Assembly (NCBI GenBank): GCA_002714125.1
Contig: PAWP01000053.1
Location: 28,650 to 44,531 of the forward strand
DNA from: Gammaproteobacteria bacterium
GTDB lineage: Bacteria; Pseudomonadota; Gammaproteobacteria; Pseudomonadales; Azotimanducaceae_A
Length of the DNA stretch: 15,882 bases
Reading direction: 5' to 3'
The number at the start of each line of letters is the position of its first letter. The stretch's first letter is position 1. The notes under the pieces were generated by a model. It saw only the letters and a program-made list of their open reading frames with translations, had not been told where the DNA came from and did no database searches. The translations under genes and the position numbers were made by a program. Positions 14,334 to 15,882 of this stretch are shown piece by piece.

Positions 14334-15811
14334 TTGCGATTCTCCATTGCAGTGTCAAAGAGATCAGGCAGGCCGTCCCGGCCGGCGCGCCATTCGAGAA
14401 TCTGCGCGACTGTGTGAGCCGCGCGCGTGACGCTGGGGTAAGCGCCGACACCGCGTTTGTAGCATGCGACCATGAATGATTCGGGGCCGACACCCATCAT
14501 CCTCGCCATGCGCCCGCTTCGGAGTATGCCCACCACGGGTTTGCCGATGGCTGTGCCGGTGCGAACAAGCAGATCAGCCGCTTCCTCAGCCATTTCTCGG
14601 TCGGCGTCTGGTTGATCGATGGAACGGTTCCACTTCGATCGATCGGTCTGTGGCGAAAGAAACATGGTGTCAATCACATCAGACCTGCCCACGGTGTTCA
14701 GCATCCGCTCAACATCTGCACCATCGGGAAAGGCGTCGATGGGGTTGTTGACGCTGCTGCCGGCGACGGGGATGTACTCTCGCATCTCAGCAACCGCTTC
14801 AGGAGGAAGCTTAGGTACATTTAGTCCGGCCCGGTCGATCGCGTCAGACGACAACACCGCGAAGCCGCCGCCACCGCCACCTACCAGCGCCACGCCGCGC
14901 CCCTCCACGTAGCGGGTGTTGGTTGAACAGGCGATAACCAGGTCGAGCAGATCTTCCATCGTTTCCGCGCGCAGTGCACCAGCTTGTCGGCACACCGCGT
15001 CGAAGACTTCAATTGACCCAGCAAGTGAGCCCGTGTGGCTGTGCGCTGCATGTGAACCGGAACTGGTCCGGCCGCCTTTAAGGATCACCACGGGTTTGAC
15101 GGCTGCACACCGCTTAAGGGCGGCGAAAAACGCAGGCCCGTCCTGTACCCCTTCAACGTAGGCAGCGACCACCTTCGATTCCGGATCTGCCGCCGCGTAG
15201 TCAAGGAAATCATGAGCGCGCAAGTCGGAGCCGTTGCCGTATGAGACCACCTTCGAGAACCGCACGCCGCGCCCCGTCAGATCATGAACGATCTCACCCG
15301 CGTTGGCGCCTGACTGGGACAGCAGAAAGACACTGCCCGACTCCATCGGAAATCCATCCATAAACGCCAGTCGGCTCGAGGGGACGTAGAGGCCCATGCA
15401 GTTTGGGCCGATGACGCGTATTCCTGCCTCCTTCAGTTTGGCCACCATGGTTCGCTCCATGCCGGCCATGTCGGAGTCCCCCGTTTCGGAGAAACCCGCG
15501 GTGAAGAAATGAATTGAGCGCACGCCCTTTTCGATGCACTGATCCACCAGAGCCGGCACTGCGGGGGCCGGGACCTGGGAGATCACGTGGTCGACCGGAT
15601 CTGGGGCATCCAGCAGTGTGGCGTAGCAGGGCGCGTCACCAATCTTGTCGACCTTCGGGTTGATCGGGTATAGGCCTCCACGTTTGGGGAAGCCTGACTC
15701 CAGCATGGAATGATAAAAGCCGCGCATGCGAGCTGCGTCAGGGTTTGAGGGCACGCCCACAACCGCAACGGCGCGTGGATGAAAGATGGGGTCGAGGGGA
15801 TGGTCGGACAA
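14330..15811 (-). CDS. Acyl-CoA synthetase (NDP-forming) alpha subunit, CoA-binding/succinyl-CoA ligase-like
   Basis: A 493-residue protein of the acetate-CoA ligase (ADP-forming) alpha type. A CoA-binding Rossmann domain spans about 8-100 (AVAVVGVPSNP; YPINPKVDKI), then GPNCMGLYVP at 135-144, LLSQSGANAG at 163-172 and YGNGSDL at 191-197. The phosphohistidine is probably H259 in SHTGSLAGS. A third domain (about 300-475) starts with a Gly6 run in LVGGGGGGFAVL and contains NNPIDAFPDG. The acyl substrate cannot be deduced: relatives accept acetate, branched-chain, aryl or dicarboxylic acids. The start is TTG at 15811, placing LDPIFHPRAVAVVG at the usual distance; no ATG occurs in frame before it, and the ribosome binding site is weak, so the exact start is less certain. 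It leads a two-gene unit with the beta subunit. Confidence 0.9.
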   Translation of the reverse strand: MSDHPLDPIFHPRAVAVVGVPSNPDAARMRGFYHSMLESGFPKRGGLYPINPKVDKIGDAPCYATLLDAPDPVDHVISQVPAPAVPALVDQCIEKGVRSIHFFTAGFSETGDSDMAGMERTMVAKLKEAGIRVIGPNCMGLYVPSSRLAFMDGFPMESGSVFLLSQSGANAGEIVHDLTGRGVRFSKVVSYGNGSDLRAHDFLDYAAADPESKVVAAYVEGVQDGPAFFAALKRCAAVKPVVILKGGRTSSGSHAAHSHTGSLAGSIEVFDAVCRQAGALRAETMEDLLDLVIACSTNTRYVEGRGVALVGGGGGGFAVLSSDAIDRAGLNVPKLPPEAVAEMREYIPVAGSSVNNPIDAFPDGADVERMLNTVGRSDVIDTMFLSPQTDRSKWNRSIDQPDADREMAEEAADLLVRTGTAIGKPVVGILRSGRMARMMGVGPESFMVACYKRGVGAYPSVTRAAHTVAQILEWRAGRDGLPDLFDTAMENRK

Positions 15812-15882
15812 CTTCGGTTTCTCATTTGGGCGACGGCCGCGGATACTAGCATTCCGGCCGTTGCCGCACCCCGCGCCCTACG

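Noticed and set aside
1..15882. CRISPR arrays, insertion sequences, phage or defence genes
   Set aside because: No regularly spaced repeats, transposase or integrase motifs, or terminal inverted repeats were seen on either strand.

Overview
The window reads as accessory metabolic chromosome from a free-living, Gram-negative, probably marine gammaproteobacterium. This rests on gene content: a DUF1552/DUF1592 secreted pair with Tat-like and lipoprotein signals, several PhyH-type dioxygenases, a split NDP-forming acyl-CoA synthetase, and mid-to-high-50s G+C judged by eye. There are no rRNA, tRNA, CRISPR or insertion-sequence genes and no phage genes that I can recognise. The taxonomic call is an inference and could be wrong at class level.

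Layout. 1-276 is the 3' end of a uronate-dehydrogenase-like NAD-dependent epimerase. 299-748 (minus) is a decayed gene: one reading frame keeps the pattern of a GRDP-like / TIGR04222-type domain but carries three in-frame stops. 967-2666 (minus) is a tightly coupled pair of different PhyH-family Fe(II)/2-oxoglutarate dioxygenases. 2725-3630 (plus) is an unusual RNase HII with an altered GRG motif and a long C-terminal extension. 3677-7044 (minus) is a two-gene exported module, DUF1592 then DUF1552, joined by an ATGA overlap and divergent from a third PhyH-family gene at 7155-8042. After a 582-base gap with no convincing gene come a zinc-independent MDR reductase (8625-9617, minus) and a ThDP-dependent lyase/decarboxylase-type enzyme (9797-11455, minus) with a strong terminator between them. 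11607-12305 (plus) is an exported Sel1-repeat protein, 12321-13088 (minus) an SDR oxidoreductase, 13293-13583 (plus) a small unrecognised ORF, and 13629-15811 (minus) a split NDP-forming acyl-CoA synthetase whose two genes overlap by ATGA.

How the genes may work together. PhyH-type hydroxylases, a ThDP enzyme whose cofactor-binding segment resembles 2-hydroxyacyl-CoA lyase/oxalyl-CoA decarboxylase, two oxidoreductases and a CoA-ligase together resemble the parts of an alpha-oxidation-like or one-carbon-shortening route. This is a hypothesis from co-location only: the genes are in several transcription units and no substrate can be read from the sequence. The DUF1592/DUF1552 pair probably acts outside the cytoplasm on an unknown, possibly polymeric, substrate.

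The items most worth a second look are the three-stop pseudogene at 299-748, the RNase HII variant, the DUF1592/DUF1552-PhyH divergent locus with its 21-bp-spaced inverted repeat, and the possible alpha-oxidation gene set.
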